From Bacteroidota bacterium (GTDB taxonomy: Bacteria; Bacteroidota; Bacteroidia; Flavobacteriales; Flavobacteriaceae): 64,000 nt of DNA. Positions 45,364 to 54,319 of this stretch are shown here, in pieces; position 1 is the stretch's first letter, and every line of letters starts with the position of its first letter. Location: the NCBI GenBank assembly GCA_018829465.1, contig JAHJTN010000019.1, positions 248,001 through 312,000 of the forward strand, read 5' to 3'. The notes beneath the pieces are model-generated. The model was not told the DNA's origin. It did not search any database and saw nothing but the letters and a program-made list of their open reading frames with translations. Made by a program: the position numbers and the translations under genes.

Positions 45364-47568
45364 ATGGGAAATTTACACAACGCACATGCCCTGTTGATTG
45401 GCGTCGGTAATGATTTACCCGTCACCGTTTTAGATGCCATGGCCATTTACAATTTGCTGGCAGACGAAACACTGGCGGGTTACAATCCGGAAAACATCAT
45501 TTTGCTGACCGAAAAAAATGCAACGCGACAAGGAATTCTTGATGGTTTCGACCAGTTGATTTCTAAAATAGATGAAGATTCCTCCGTACTTTTATTCTAT
45601 TCCGGGCATGGCGGGCTTTACAAACCCTGGAATCAATTTTATTTGGTACCCAACAATTTCGATCCGGTTGAATATGAAGACTCTTGGGTTACAGCAGAAG
45701 AATTGAAAGAAAAAATCTCGCAGATTAAATCGAGACGCCTCGTTTTTTTCCTCGATTGTTGCCATGCCGCCGGCCTCACACAATCTATAGAAGCCAACAA
45801 AGCGCCAGCCTCAGAAAAACCCATTACCGAATTGAAACACGCGGAAGGTTTGGCCCAAAAAATAGACGATGGCAGGGGCATGTCTATCGTATCGTCCTGC
45901 CGTGAAGACCAGCTTTCTTATATCATGGAAGGCGACTTCAACAGTTTGTACACCAAATGCTTGCAAGAGGTTTTGCGCGGCGAACACAAAAAGTATTTTG
46001 AAGAACCTTACATCAGAATTTCCGAAGTGGTTCAATACGTTTTTAAAAAGGTGCCCGAACGCCAACCGCTACAAAATCCGTTTGCCAATTTGCAGATTTA
46101 TGACGATTTTATCCTGAGTCGTATCCCGGACAATCTATTGGCAAACCAACCTGAAATTGCTGAAAAGCAACCAGCAGAAAACAGCAAAGAAATTACAAAA
46201 GAAGTGGTTACCGTTTTCAGGGAAACCGAAACCGCCAACAACGCCATTTTGTTTGTACACGGGTTTTCGGGAGAGGCCGCCAAAACTTTCGGAAAAATTC
46301 CCGAATTTTTGATGGAAGAATCAAAAATGGACGGTTGGGATATGTTTCCTTTCGGTTACAGCGAAAACGTAAATCCCTACCTCGGAAAAGGCATTTGGGC
46401 ATCGGTTGAAGACATTACACGCATCGCAGACTTTTTAAAAACATCCATCAAATACAAATTCGGAAAATACAAACGAATCGCTGTTATTGCTCACGGTTTG
46501 GGCGGTTTGGTTGCACAAAGGGCCATCCTCGACTTGGACGATGCAAACTTAGATCGCATCAGCCATTTCATTTTGTTTGGAACACCTAGCAACGGTTTGG
46601 AAATCAACACCGCTTCAAAAATGTGGAGCAAACGCTTGCAAGATTTGCTGAGTGCGTCTCCATTTATCAAAAACCTAAGATCGGGCTGGAACCAAAGATT
46701 CGGAAAAAATCTGCCCTTTGCTTTCAAAACCGTTGTCGGAACCAAAGATAATTATGTGACCCCCTCAAGCGCGTTGTCTCCTTATGACGAAAAGGATCGG
46801 GCAACTGTAGCCGGCGACCATTTTACAATGATAAACCCCGAAAGCACTCAAAACGATGCCTATCACCTTATTTTAGATACACTCAACAACCATACTTTCT
46901 GCAACCAATTTACCAACGAAGAAGAAATCAACAACACGCTGGGCGAATACGAAGCCACTGTAAAAAAACTGTTGCCCAATGTAGATGAAATAGATATCAA
47001 AGGTCTCAAATTATTGATTTTTGCCTTAGAAGGCCTGGGACGACGCCCCGAAGTCATGGACATTTTATTACGCCACCCCTTGGCCAAAGAAAATTCAGAC
47101 ATTATGGGGCTTATAGCCGGGCGTTATAAAAGAGAATATTTAGCCAACTATAAACGAAGCGATGGCGAACAAGCCCGGTTTTTTTATCAATTGGGATTGC
47201 AAACTGCTGAAAAACAAGAAAACACAGGGCAAATTTTCTACCACGCCATCAACTTGGCTTTTATGAATTTGGTTTTTGAAGACGACTTCCAAAATATGCG
47301 AAGCCATGCCTTAAAAGCACTATCGGCCGCAGAAAAACACGAAATGGACAACCTTTGGAAATGGGCAACCATAGCCGAAGCCAATATGTATCTAAACGAT
47401 TTCGGCAAAGCCAAAAGCTTTTATGAAAAAGCCGCCAAACTGGCGGGAATTAGGGAAAAAATATCCATTCACATCAATGCCGATACCGCCTATACTTGCC
47501 TGAAAAACATCTGTCAAACCAAGGATGATAATTTTAGAAGTTTTTTAAAAACTACTTTTTTATCCTAA
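45364..47568 (+). CDS. Caspase-like protease fused to a degenerate alpha/beta hydrolase and a TPR (TRAFs-binding-like) domain
   Basis: 734 residues, no membrane helix. (1) Caspase domain, about 8-250: catalytic His82 in FYSGHGG and Cys133 in FFLDCCHAAG. (2) Alpha/beta hydrolase fold, about 290-510: FVHGFSGEA; the nucleophile elbow reads IAHGLGG, Gly378 where GxSxG has Ser, while the late His is kept (AGDHFTM, His486). (3) Helical repeats, about 545-715 (MGLIAGRYKREYLANYKRSD, WKWATIAEANMYLNDFGKA), resembling the TRAFs-binding domain of MAP3K-type and CHAT proteins. Bacterial caspases act in immunity and programmed death. It is probably the protease effector of the operon; the hydrolase part is likely a binding module. 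Confidence 0.85.
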   Translation: MGNLHNAHALLIGVGNDLPVTVLDAMAIYNLLADETLAGYNPENIILLTEKNATRQGILDGFDQLISKIDEDSSVLLFYSGHGGLYKPWNQFYLVPNNFDPVEYEDSWVTAEELKEKISQIKSRRLVFFLDCCHAAGLTQSIEANKAPASEKPITELKHAEGLAQKIDDGRGMSIVSSCREDQLSYIMEGDFNSLYTKCLQEVLRGEHKKYFEEPYIRISEVVQYVFKKVPERQPLQNPFANLQIYDDFILSRIPDNLLANQPEIAEKQPAENSKEITKEVVTVFRETETANNAILFVHGFSGEAAKTFGKIPEFLMEESKMDGWDMFPFGYSENVNPYLGKGIWASVEDITRIADFLKTSIKYKFGKYKRIAVIAHGLGGLVAQRAILDLDDANLDRISHFILFGTPSNGLEINTASKMWSKRLQDLLSASPFIKNLRSGWNQRFGKNLPFAFKTVVGTKDNYVTPSSALSPYDEKDRATVAGDHFTMINPESTQNDAYHLILDTLNNHTFCNQFTNEEEINNTLGEYEATVKKLLPNVDEIDIKGLKLLIFALEGLGRRPEVMDILLRHPLAKENSDIMGLIAGRYKREYLANYKRSDGEQARFFYQLGLQTAEKQENTGQIFYHAINLAFMNLVFEDDFQNMRSHALKALSAAEKHEMDNLWKWATIAEANMYLNDFGKAKSFYEKAAKLAGIREKISIHINADTAYTCLKNICQTKDDNFRSFLKTTFLS

Positions 47569-47580
47569 AAAATAACAAAC

Positions 47581-47805
47581 ATGCGCGTCATCAAGCCTGA
47601 ACATCTCGAAGTTTTGCCTTTTAAAAAAGCTGTAAAAAAACCTATTCCCGTGAGATGTGTGCAAATGCACGAAGCCTTTGAAGTAGAGACTATGGAAGGC
47701 ACTCTAAGAGGAAAAAAAGACGACTGGCTTATGATTGGTATCAGTGGAGAAATGTACCCATGCGACAACGAAATTTTTCATAAAACCTATGATATCATTG
47801 AATAA
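47581..47805 (+). CDS. PGDYG-like small protein
   Basis: 74 residues, 12 bp after the caspase gene and 22 bp before the first TIR gene. One small beta domain: VRCVQMHEAFEVETMEGTLR, then DDWLMIGISGEMYPCDNEIF and HKTYDIIE. This pattern is the PGDYG-type family (GD..i.g..GE.Y...F...Y), usually found as stand-alone proteins in phages and bacteria; molecular role unknown. Family assignment is from memory of the pattern. Confidence 0.7.
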   Translation: MRVIKPEHLEVLPFKKAVKKPIPVRCVQMHEAFEVETMEGTLRGKKDDWLMIGISGEMYPCDNEIFHKTYDIIE

Positions 47806-47827
47806 AATTAACCAAAACTAACTAAAC

Positions 47828-48811
47828 ATGCCAAACCAAACTATTTTTATCAGCTATGCACATGCCAACTCGGAAGAAGTTTTAGATATTATAAAAAAAC
47901 TGACCGACGCCGGCTTAACCATTTGGTACGATGCCTTTATCAAACCGGGTTCCGACTGGGATACATCTATCGAAAACGCCATCAAAAGTGCCGATGTGGT
48001 ACTGGTTTTCCTCTCCAAGGCTGCCAACGACTCTAAAAATGTGAAGCAAGAATATTCTTTTGCCATCGACCAGCACAAAACCATCATTCCTATTTTTATA
48101 GAATCGGTTGAAGCACCTTTTAGGCTGCGACTCAATCAATCTTTCTATTTTACGGAAAACAAAAATTTGGCCGTTCAAAACCTCATCCTTCGGCTACAAT
48201 CGCCCGATGGGATTTATAAAGCCAAACAGGCTTCTGCCTTGTCAAAATTAATTTCAAAATTGAAAGCATCCATCCGTTATGTGGTGGGTGTTTTGGTGTT
48301 GTTTCTACTACTCGTCATCTACCTTGTTTTTTTTACCGATGACACTGCTACAGATGAACCTACACAATCGGCAGAAACCACCCAAACAGAAGAACTTGCC
48401 ACGGAAAATTGGGAAACAACAACCTCAGAAGATACTGTAGATGCATATTACGACTACATTATCAATCACGGTGTTTCAGATGTGCACTTTGAAGCTGCCC
48501 TCGATTCCATCAACCTGTTTTTTACACATGAAGGTTATGTGGAATATCGAAATCAAAACGACGTATTTTCTTTTTACAGAGCTGTCTTTTGGGAAGACAA
48601 TCAATATTTTATTAGCGAAGATTACAAAAAGCCTGAAGAAGGAGATTTACTTGTTGCCCTCAACAGCAAAAATGTGTACATGGTTGTTGATGGCCAATAT
48701 GTAACAGTGCATGACGAAATCATCAGCGTTGATCAAATCGTGCGTGTGGTAGAAGTCTTAAAATACATCAACAGTGCTGCCATATGGCTGAAAGTTGCCT
48801 ATGCAAAGTAA
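47828..48811 (+). CDS. TIR-domain protein with one membrane helix and extracytoplasmic C-terminus (TIR-1)
   Basis: 327 residues. TIR domain at 1-130: TIFISYAHANSEEVLDIIKK, WYDAFIKPGSDWDTSIENAI, and Glu75 in NVKQEYSFAI, the position of the catalytic Glu in NADase TIRs. Membrane helix about 150-169 (VVGVLVLFLLLVIYLVFF), acidic Thr-rich linker, one W..A..-type helical repeat (AYYDYIINHG, about 205-230), then a small beta domain (GDLLVALNSKNVYMVV...VRVVEVLKY) resembling bacterial SH3. TIR is predicted cytoplasmic, the C-terminus outside. Confidence 0.85.
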   Translation: MPNQTIFISYAHANSEEVLDIIKKLTDAGLTIWYDAFIKPGSDWDTSIENAIKSADVVLVFLSKAANDSKNVKQEYSFAIDQHKTIIPIFIESVEAPFRLRLNQSFYFTENKNLAVQNLILRLQSPDGIYKAKQASALSKLISKLKASIRYVVGVLVLFLLLVIYLVFFTDDTATDEPTQSAETTQTEELATENWETTTSEDTVDAYYDYIINHGVSDVHFEAALDSINLFFTHEGYVEYRNQNDVFSFYRAVFWEDNQYFISEDYKKPEEGDLLVALNSKNVYMVVDGQYVTVHDEIISVDQIVRVVEVLKYINSAAIWLKVAYAK

Positions 48812-48847
48812 AACCCGTTTACTATCCACCAACTAAAACCAACTACG

Positions 48848-50296
48848 ATGTCAACCGAAACTATATTTTTCAGCTACTCGAGAGACGATTCGGAGTTTGT
48901 ACTCCAATTGGCTAAAAATTTGAGACAAGCAGGTGCCAATATTTGGCTAGACCAATTAGATATTTCCGCCGGATCGCGTTGGGATAAATCGATTGAACAA
49001 GCTTTGACGCGTTCAAAAACCTTGTTGGTTATTTTGTCTAAAACTTCGGTTGCATCAGACAATGTACTCGATGAAGTTTCTTTCGCACTGGAAGAAGGAA
49101 AAACAGTGGTTCCGGTTTTGCTTGAAGACTGTGAAATACCGTTCAGATTAAGAAGGTTGCAATACGCAGATTTCACGGAAAACAGAGAAAAGGGCATTCA
49201 AACCTTGATTCATGCACTTCATCTGGATGCAGATGTCGCTTCTAAACTAAGCGATTACGCAGAGAAAAAAACAACAGCTTATGATGAAGCTGAAAAAAAC
49301 AAAATAGCTGAAAGTGAGAAAGAAACAGAAAATGAGCTTCGCCCGCCAGCTGGTAACAAACCCACCCTTAAAACCCATAGTGAACTCACCAACAAGCATG
49401 TGCCAAGTGCAAACATAACGCAGCCAAAAAGCGTTTCGCCTAAAGCAAAACCAACACAAAAAACTTCGGCTGAACCCACCAAAAAAGGAAAAGCAAAAAA
49501 AACCATCATTGTCTTACTCTCCATCACCGTATTAGCAGTTGGCGCATGGTCGGCCCAATTCCTTTTAGTTGATGAAGACACCAAATGGTATAATGACACC
49601 CTACAAAGAAATACTGTTCAAGATTTCGAATTTTACATCAGTCGGTTTCCTAACGGGAAATTTATTGACCAGGCGAGTGACAGCATTCATGCTAAAACAA
49701 GCCGTGAGAGAAGAAAAAAAGAACAAGAATTAAAAGAAAAAGAAAGTCAAGATTGGGAAAACGCACTTGCTGCCGACAATATTGAAGCCTATCAAAATTA
49801 TATTAACCATTATCCAAACGGAAACCACATCGTGGAAGCACGCCAAAAAATGGCTGTTTTTTCAGAAAACATCGAAAACCAAAGACTAGATGATGAATTC
49901 TGGAATACATCGGTTTCTGTAGGTTCGGTAACCGCGCTTTTAGATTATTACACCAACCCTCAACTGTTGGGCAATCACCGCGAAGAAGCACTTCAAAAAA
50001 TAAAAGAAACAGGCCAAAAAGGATGGTTGTATTGCGGAAGGTTCTCCGGTGAATTTATGACCGAAAGTATTTTTGATCTGATATGGAGAGCCCAAGATTT
50101 TACGCAAAAAGACACCCTCAAACCCCATGATGTAGTGATGCTAAAAACCAATGAATCTGCCAGAAGAACCTACCGATACGCGGACAACAGAAACTCCAAT
50201 AACGCCAACCAAACGCTTGTTGAAAAAAACAAGAAAATGTATATTTTGGCGGTAAAAAAAGAAGGTGACGCGTTAATAGTTCACGTTATTTATTGA
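48848..50296 (+). CDS. TIR-domain protein with linker, membrane helix and repeat domain (TIR-2)
   Basis: 482 residues. TIR domain at 1-128 (TIFFSYSRDDSEFVLQLAKN, WLDQLDISAGSRWDKSIEQA, Glu76 in NVLDEVSFAL), a long charged Lys/Glu/Pro linker (130-216), membrane helix about 217-240 (KKTIIVLLSITVLAVGAW), then repeats of the form W....T..YE.YI..FPNG (247-285, 303-335 with YQNYINHYPNGNH, and a weaker third about 351-390) and a C-terminal SH3-like beta domain (LKPHDVVMLKTN...MYILAVKKEGDALIVHV). Same plan as TIR-1 with more repeats. Last gene of the operon. Confidence 0.85.
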   Translation: MSTETIFFSYSRDDSEFVLQLAKNLRQAGANIWLDQLDISAGSRWDKSIEQALTRSKTLLVILSKTSVASDNVLDEVSFALEEGKTVVPVLLEDCEIPFRLRRLQYADFTENREKGIQTLIHALHLDADVASKLSDYAEKKTTAYDEAEKNKIAESEKETENELRPPAGNKPTLKTHSELTNKHVPSANITQPKSVSPKAKPTQKTSAEPTKKGKAKKTIIVLLSITVLAVGAWSAQFLLVDEDTKWYNDTLQRNTVQDFEFYISRFPNGKFIDQASDSIHAKTSRERRKKEQELKEKESQDWENALAADNIEAYQNYINHYPNGNHIVEARQKMAVFSENIENQRLDDEFWNTSVSVGSVTALLDYYTNPQLLGNHREEALQKIKETGQKGWLYCGRFSGEFMTESIFDLIWRAQDFTQKDTLKPHDVVMLKTNESARRTYRYADNRNSNNANQTLVEKNKKMYILAVKKEGDALIVHVIY

Positions 50297-50332
50297 TATT
50301 TCTTTTTACTATCTTCACTCAAATTTTTAATC

Positions 50333-50785
50333 GTGACAAATTATTGGCTTTCCTTTGTCGTCGTTTTTATGTTAAGCACCCCGCACTATGCACAAAAAAC
50401 GCGCGTCAACCCCGACGGCAGTAAGCCCGATGGTTTTTCGCAACTCGTTATTGCCGAACCGGGAAAGACGGTGTACATTTCCGGTCAAGTTCCCGTTGAT
50501 GAAAACGGCCAAATGGCAAACCCAAACGACTTTGAAAAACAAGTAGAACAAGTATATAAAAACCTGCAAAAAGCTTTGAAAACAGCCGGCGGAGATTTTT
50601 CAGACCTCGTTAAAATAAATATTTACGTGGTGGATTACACACCCGAAAAATTAACTGTTTTACGTAAAATAAGAAAACAATACGTGCCCGAAGATGCACC
50701 GCCGGCCACAACCTTGTTGGGCGTTGAAAAACTCTTCAGACCCGATGTTCTTATCGAAATTGATGCCGTAGCCATTATTCACTAA
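50333..50785 (+). CDS. Exported Rid-family protein lacking the catalytic Arg
   Basis: 150 residues from a GTG start, which is needed to include the signal peptide (YWLSFVVVFMLSTPHYAQK). Rid domain with KTVYISGQVPVDENG and IEIDAVAIIH. At the site where active RidA has PART the sequence is DAPPATTLLGV, without Arg, so imine hydrolysis in the RidA manner is unlikely; such Rid subgroups have no settled role. Follows the TIR-2 gene by 36 bp and precedes a hydrolase by 13 bp, so it could be read through from the operon, but its function looks unrelated. Confidence 0.85.
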   Translation: MTNYWLSFVVVFMLSTPHYAQKTRVNPDGSKPDGFSQLVIAEPGKTVYISGQVPVDENGQMANPNDFEKQVEQVYKNLQKALKTAGGDFSDLVKINIYVVDYTPEKLTVLRKIRKQYVPEDAPPATTLLGVEKLFRPDVLIEIDAVAIIH

Positions 50786-50798
50786 AAACGTTATTCAC

Positions 50799-51731
50799 AT
50801 GACAAAAAAGATATACCTGCTGCTCGGATTTTTCTGGACTGCCCTCGCTTTTGCACAAACACATACGCACCAAACACAGGAAGTACAGGTGGGAAGCCTA
50901 ATTCACGGAACCTTGCTCACACCCGATCAAGTAGAAAAACCGCCCTTGGCTATTATCATCGCAGGCTCCGGGCCTACAGACCGAAACGGCAACCAACCCA
51001 TGATTCAAAACAACTCGCTCAAATATTTGGCAGAGGCTTTAACTAACAAAGGCGTAGCTACTTATCGGTTCGACAAACGGATTCTTACACAGATGAAAGC
51101 AGGCACTTTGCGAGAGGAAGACCTTTCTTTTGACGATTTTGTAACTGATGTACGAAACATTGTGGCGCATTTTAAAAATGAGTTTTCAAAGATTTATCTC
51201 ATAGGACACAGTCAAGGATCGCTCGTAGGCATGCTGGCCGCTCAAGAAAATGTAACCGGCTTTGTTTCCATTTCGGGTCCGGCACAATCTATAGACCAGG
51301 TCTTACAAAAACAAATTGGCCAACAAGCACCTTTTTTGGTCGAAGAAATGCGCGTCAATTTTGCCAAACTTAGAGACAACAAGCCCATAGAACAAGTAAA
51401 TCCGAATTTGTATTCCATTTTCAAACCATCCGTACAAAATTTTATGCGTTCGTGGATGGTTTACAACCCTACCGAAGAAATCGCCAAACTTCATATTCCG
51501 GTGCTGATAATAAGCGGCGAAAATGATTTGCAAGTGCCCATGGCCGATGGCGATTTGCTCTACGGAGCCAATCAAAATGCCGAATGGGTTCTTATCAGCG
51601 GCATGAATCACGTATTGAAAATTGTATCAGAAGCATACGGCGAAAACATCCAATCTTACAACAAAACCGACCTTCCTATTTCTGAAGACCTGGTCAGCGA
51701 AATCATTGCATTTATCCAAAAACAATCATAA
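50799..51731 (+). CDS. Exported alpha/beta hydrolase (serine aminopeptidase type)
   Basis: 310 residues. Signal peptide (LLLGFFWTALAFAQ), then a full alpha/beta hydrolase: nucleophile elbow IYLIGHSQGSLVG, IIAGSGPTDRNGNQ near the oxyanion hole, the Asp in SGENDLQVP and the His in SGMNHVLKI. The catalytic triad is intact, unlike the hydrolase part of the caspase protein. Probably a periplasmic peptidase or esterase; substrate unknown. 13 bp after the Rid gene. Confidence 0.87.
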   Translation: MTKKIYLLLGFFWTALAFAQTHTHQTQEVQVGSLIHGTLLTPDQVEKPPLAIIIAGSGPTDRNGNQPMIQNNSLKYLAEALTNKGVATYRFDKRILTQMKAGTLREEDLSFDDFVTDVRNIVAHFKNEFSKIYLIGHSQGSLVGMLAAQENVTGFVSISGPAQSIDQVLQKQIGQQAPFLVEEMRVNFAKLRDNKPIEQVNPNLYSIFKPSVQNFMRSWMVYNPTEEIAKLHIPVLIISGENDLQVPMADGDLLYGANQNAEWVLISGMNHVLKIVSEAYGENIQSYNKTDLPISEDLVSEIIAFIQKQS

Positions 51732-51795
51732 AAAACAACATTTCCACTACAAGACTTCGTGTAACCTCTTATTTTTGTTCAAACAAATCAAACTT

Positions 51796-54294
51796 ATGAA
51801 ACGCAAATACTATTTCTGGTTCATTTTACTTGTCGCTTTTTCACTACAAAGCATCGCACAACTCAAAACTCCTGCAGAATTTCTCGGTTACGAACTCGGT
51901 ACACGGTTTACGCGCCATCATCAAATGGAAGCGTATTTTAACCACGTGGCCGATGTTTCGCCCAACATCAAACTGCAGTATTATGGCGAAACTTACGAAC
52001 ACCGACCCTTATTTGTCGCCTTTGTCGCATCCGACAAAAATTTTGCCCGACTCGATGACATCAGACAATCCAACCTCAGCCGTACCGGCTTGGAAAAAAA
52101 CAGCATTTTGCCCGACCAACCGGCACTCGTATGGCTAAGCTACAACGTACACGGCAACGAAGCCGTCAGTATGGAAGCTGCTATGCAAACCCTCTATGAC
52201 TTGGCAAACAAAAACAACAGCAAAACGCAAGCTTGGCTCGATGATGCTGTTGTCATTATGGATCCTTGCATCAATCCGGACGGACGCGATCGGTATGCCA
52301 ATTGGTACAATCAATATGTGAATTTCCCCAATAACCCCGACCCCAACAGCAAAGAACATCGTGAACCTTGGATTAGCGGACGCCCCAATCACTATATGTT
52401 TGACCTCAACCGCGATTGGGCTTGGTTGACACAAAAAGAATCGCAAGCTCGCATCAAACTATACAACCAATGGATGCCTCAAGTACATGTTGATTTTCAT
52501 GAACAAGGGGTAGATTCTCCTTATTATTTTGCCCCCGCCGCTGAGCCTTACCACGAAGTCATTTCAGCTTGGCAAAGAGAATTTCAAGTGATGATAGGTA
52601 AAAATCATGCCAAATATTTTGATGAAAATGCTTGGCTATACTTTACCAAAGAGCGTTTTGATTTGCTCTATCCCAGCTATGGCGACACCTATCCGGTGTA
52701 TTCGGGTGCCATAGGTATGACCTATGAGCAAGGCGGAAGCGGGCGTGCAGGTTTGGAAATATATACCCAAGAAGGTAATATTTTATCGCTCAAAGACAGA
52801 ATTGCACACCACCATGCCACAGGGCTTTCCACTATAGAAGTTTCTGCTAAAAATGCCGGGAAACTGCTGTCCGAATTTGAAAAATATTACAAAAATCCGG
52901 TGGCTTCACCCTATCAGTCCTACGTCATCAAAGCGGATAACAATCCGGATGTGCTAAAAAGGTTGACGCAGCTTTTTGATGCACATAAAATTGTTTACGG
53001 AAAAGCAACCTCAAATATTTCGACCAAAGGTTTTAGTTATACAAATGGGCAAGAAACAGCGCGTATTCCGGTTTCCAACCAAGATTTGATTGTGAATCTC
53101 AACCAACCCAAAGCCAATTTGGTGCGCGTGTTGTTTGAACCCAAAACCAAAGTTACCGACACGCTTACGTATGACATTACGGCCTGGACGCTTCCTTATG
53201 CCTACAACCTCAATGCGTTTGCGGTTGAAGCAAGTTTGAACCACGACGGAAATTTTTCCATCTCGGAAAACAAAAATCCAGTAGTCGGGAAGCCTTATGC
53301 ATACATAGGAAAATGGAACGATGTGGCCGACGCAACATTCCTGAGTGCGCTGCTCAATCAGCATATCAAAGTCCGTTTTGCAGAGAATGATTTTGCCGTG
53401 GACGGTAAATCCTTCAAACGTGGCTCGTTAATCATCGCGCGTGCAAACAACCAAAACAATGTCGATTTCGACAAGACCCTACAGGAATTGGCAAGCCGAC
53501 ACAACCGAAACCTATTTGGTGCATCAACCGGATTTGTGGACAGCGGAAATGATTTTGGCTCCGGCACCGTAAAATACATACAACCGCCAAAAGTGGCTGT
53601 GCTGAGTGGCGAAGGTTCATCAACATTGTCTTTCGGCGAAGTGTGGCACTTTTTTGAACAAGAACTTGGCTATCCTGTAGCTGTGATAGACACAGACTAT
53701 TTCAACAGCATAGATCTTGACAAATACAACACCTTAGTGATTCCTAACGGAAACTACGGTGGTATTTTACAAGGTAGCACTTTAGAAAAAATACGAAATT
53801 GGGTACGCGCCGGCAACAAATTGATTTTGATGCAAAACGCGCTTAGAAGTGTTGCCGACAAAGAAGGATTCGGATTGGAAAGATTGACCGAAAAAGAAAA
53901 CGACACGGCCAATTTGGTTTCCTATGAAAATGAAGAGCGGTCTCAGCTGTCTTCGTTCACCGCCGGAAGTATTTTTAAACTTTCTACGGATTTTTCAAAC
54001 CCTTTGATGTTTGGTTTGCGTCATGATTACTTTACTTTAAAACTATCTAACAGCCAATACAAATTGCTGAAAGATGGAGAAAATGCCGGCTACATCAAAA
54101 ATAAAAATGACCTTATGAATGGTTTTGCCGGAGCAGCATTACTGAAAAATGTGGACAACACCCTGGTTTTTGGCGTAGAAAATTTAGGCCGTGGGGCGGT
54201 GGTATATATGGCCGACAACCCCTTGTTTCGCGAGTTTTGGCACAGTGGCAAACTGCTGTTTAGCAATGCGCTTTTTTTGGTGAACCAGCGGTGA
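51796..54294 (+). CDS. Large exported M14 family zinc carboxypeptidase
   Basis: 832 residues from the ATG at 51796 (MKRKYYFWFILLVAFSLQSI), chosen because it starts with a signal peptide; the longer frame overlaps the upstream gene. M14 catalytic domain at about 40-400: zinc ligands in NVHGNEAVSMEAA and VDFHEQG, substrate-binding CINPDGRDR, catalytic Glu region YEQGGSGRAG. The C-terminal half is a long beta/alpha extension ending LFREFWHSGKLLF, with a DJ-1/GATase-like segment (KVAVLSGEGSSTLSFGEVWH). Likely trims peptides outside the inner membrane. Confidence 0.9.
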   Translation: MKRKYYFWFILLVAFSLQSIAQLKTPAEFLGYELGTRFTRHHQMEAYFNHVADVSPNIKLQYYGETYEHRPLFVAFVASDKNFARLDDIRQSNLSRTGLEKNSILPDQPALVWLSYNVHGNEAVSMEAAMQTLYDLANKNNSKTQAWLDDAVVIMDPCINPDGRDRYANWYNQYVNFPNNPDPNSKEHREPWISGRPNHYMFDLNRDWAWLTQKESQARIKLYNQWMPQVHVDFHEQGVDSPYYFAPAAEPYHEVISAWQREFQVMIGKNHAKYFDENAWLYFTKERFDLLYPSYGDTYPVYSGAIGMTYEQGGSGRAGLEIYTQEGNILSLKDRIAHHHATGLSTIEVSAKNAGKLLSEFEKYYKNPVASPYQSYVIKADNNPDVLKRLTQLFDAHKIVYGKATSNISTKGFSYTNGQETARIPVSNQDLIVNLNQPKANLVRVLFEPKTKVTDTLTYDITAWTLPYAYNLNAFAVEASLNHDGNFSISENKNPVVGKPYAYIGKWNDVADATFLSALLNQHIKVRFAENDFAVDGKSFKRGSLIIARANNQNNVDFDKTLQELASRHNRNLFGASTGFVDSGNDFGSGTVKYIQPPKVAVLSGEGSSTLSFGEVWHFFEQELGYPVAVIDTDYFNSIDLDKYNTLVIPNGNYGGILQGSTLEKIRNWVRAGNKLILMQNALRSVADKEGFGLERLTEKENDTANLVSYENEERSQLSSFTAGSIFKLSTDFSNPLMFGLRHDYFTLKLSNSQYKLLKDGENAGYIKNKNDLMNGFAGAALLKNVDNTLVFGVENLGRGAVVYMADNPLFREFWHSGKLLFSNALFLVNQR

Positions 54295-54319
54295 GTCGAA
54301 CCTCTTATCCACTAAAACC

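Noticed and set aside
42803-50296. Known Thoeris or TIR-CBASS system
   Set aside because: There is no ThsA-type sirtuin/SLOG protein, CD-NTase, SAVED or cap gene in the operon or next to it.
51622-51795. Upstream start for the M14 peptidase
   Set aside because: The extra 58 residues lie inside the preceding hydrolase gene and would bury the clear signal peptide starting at 51796.
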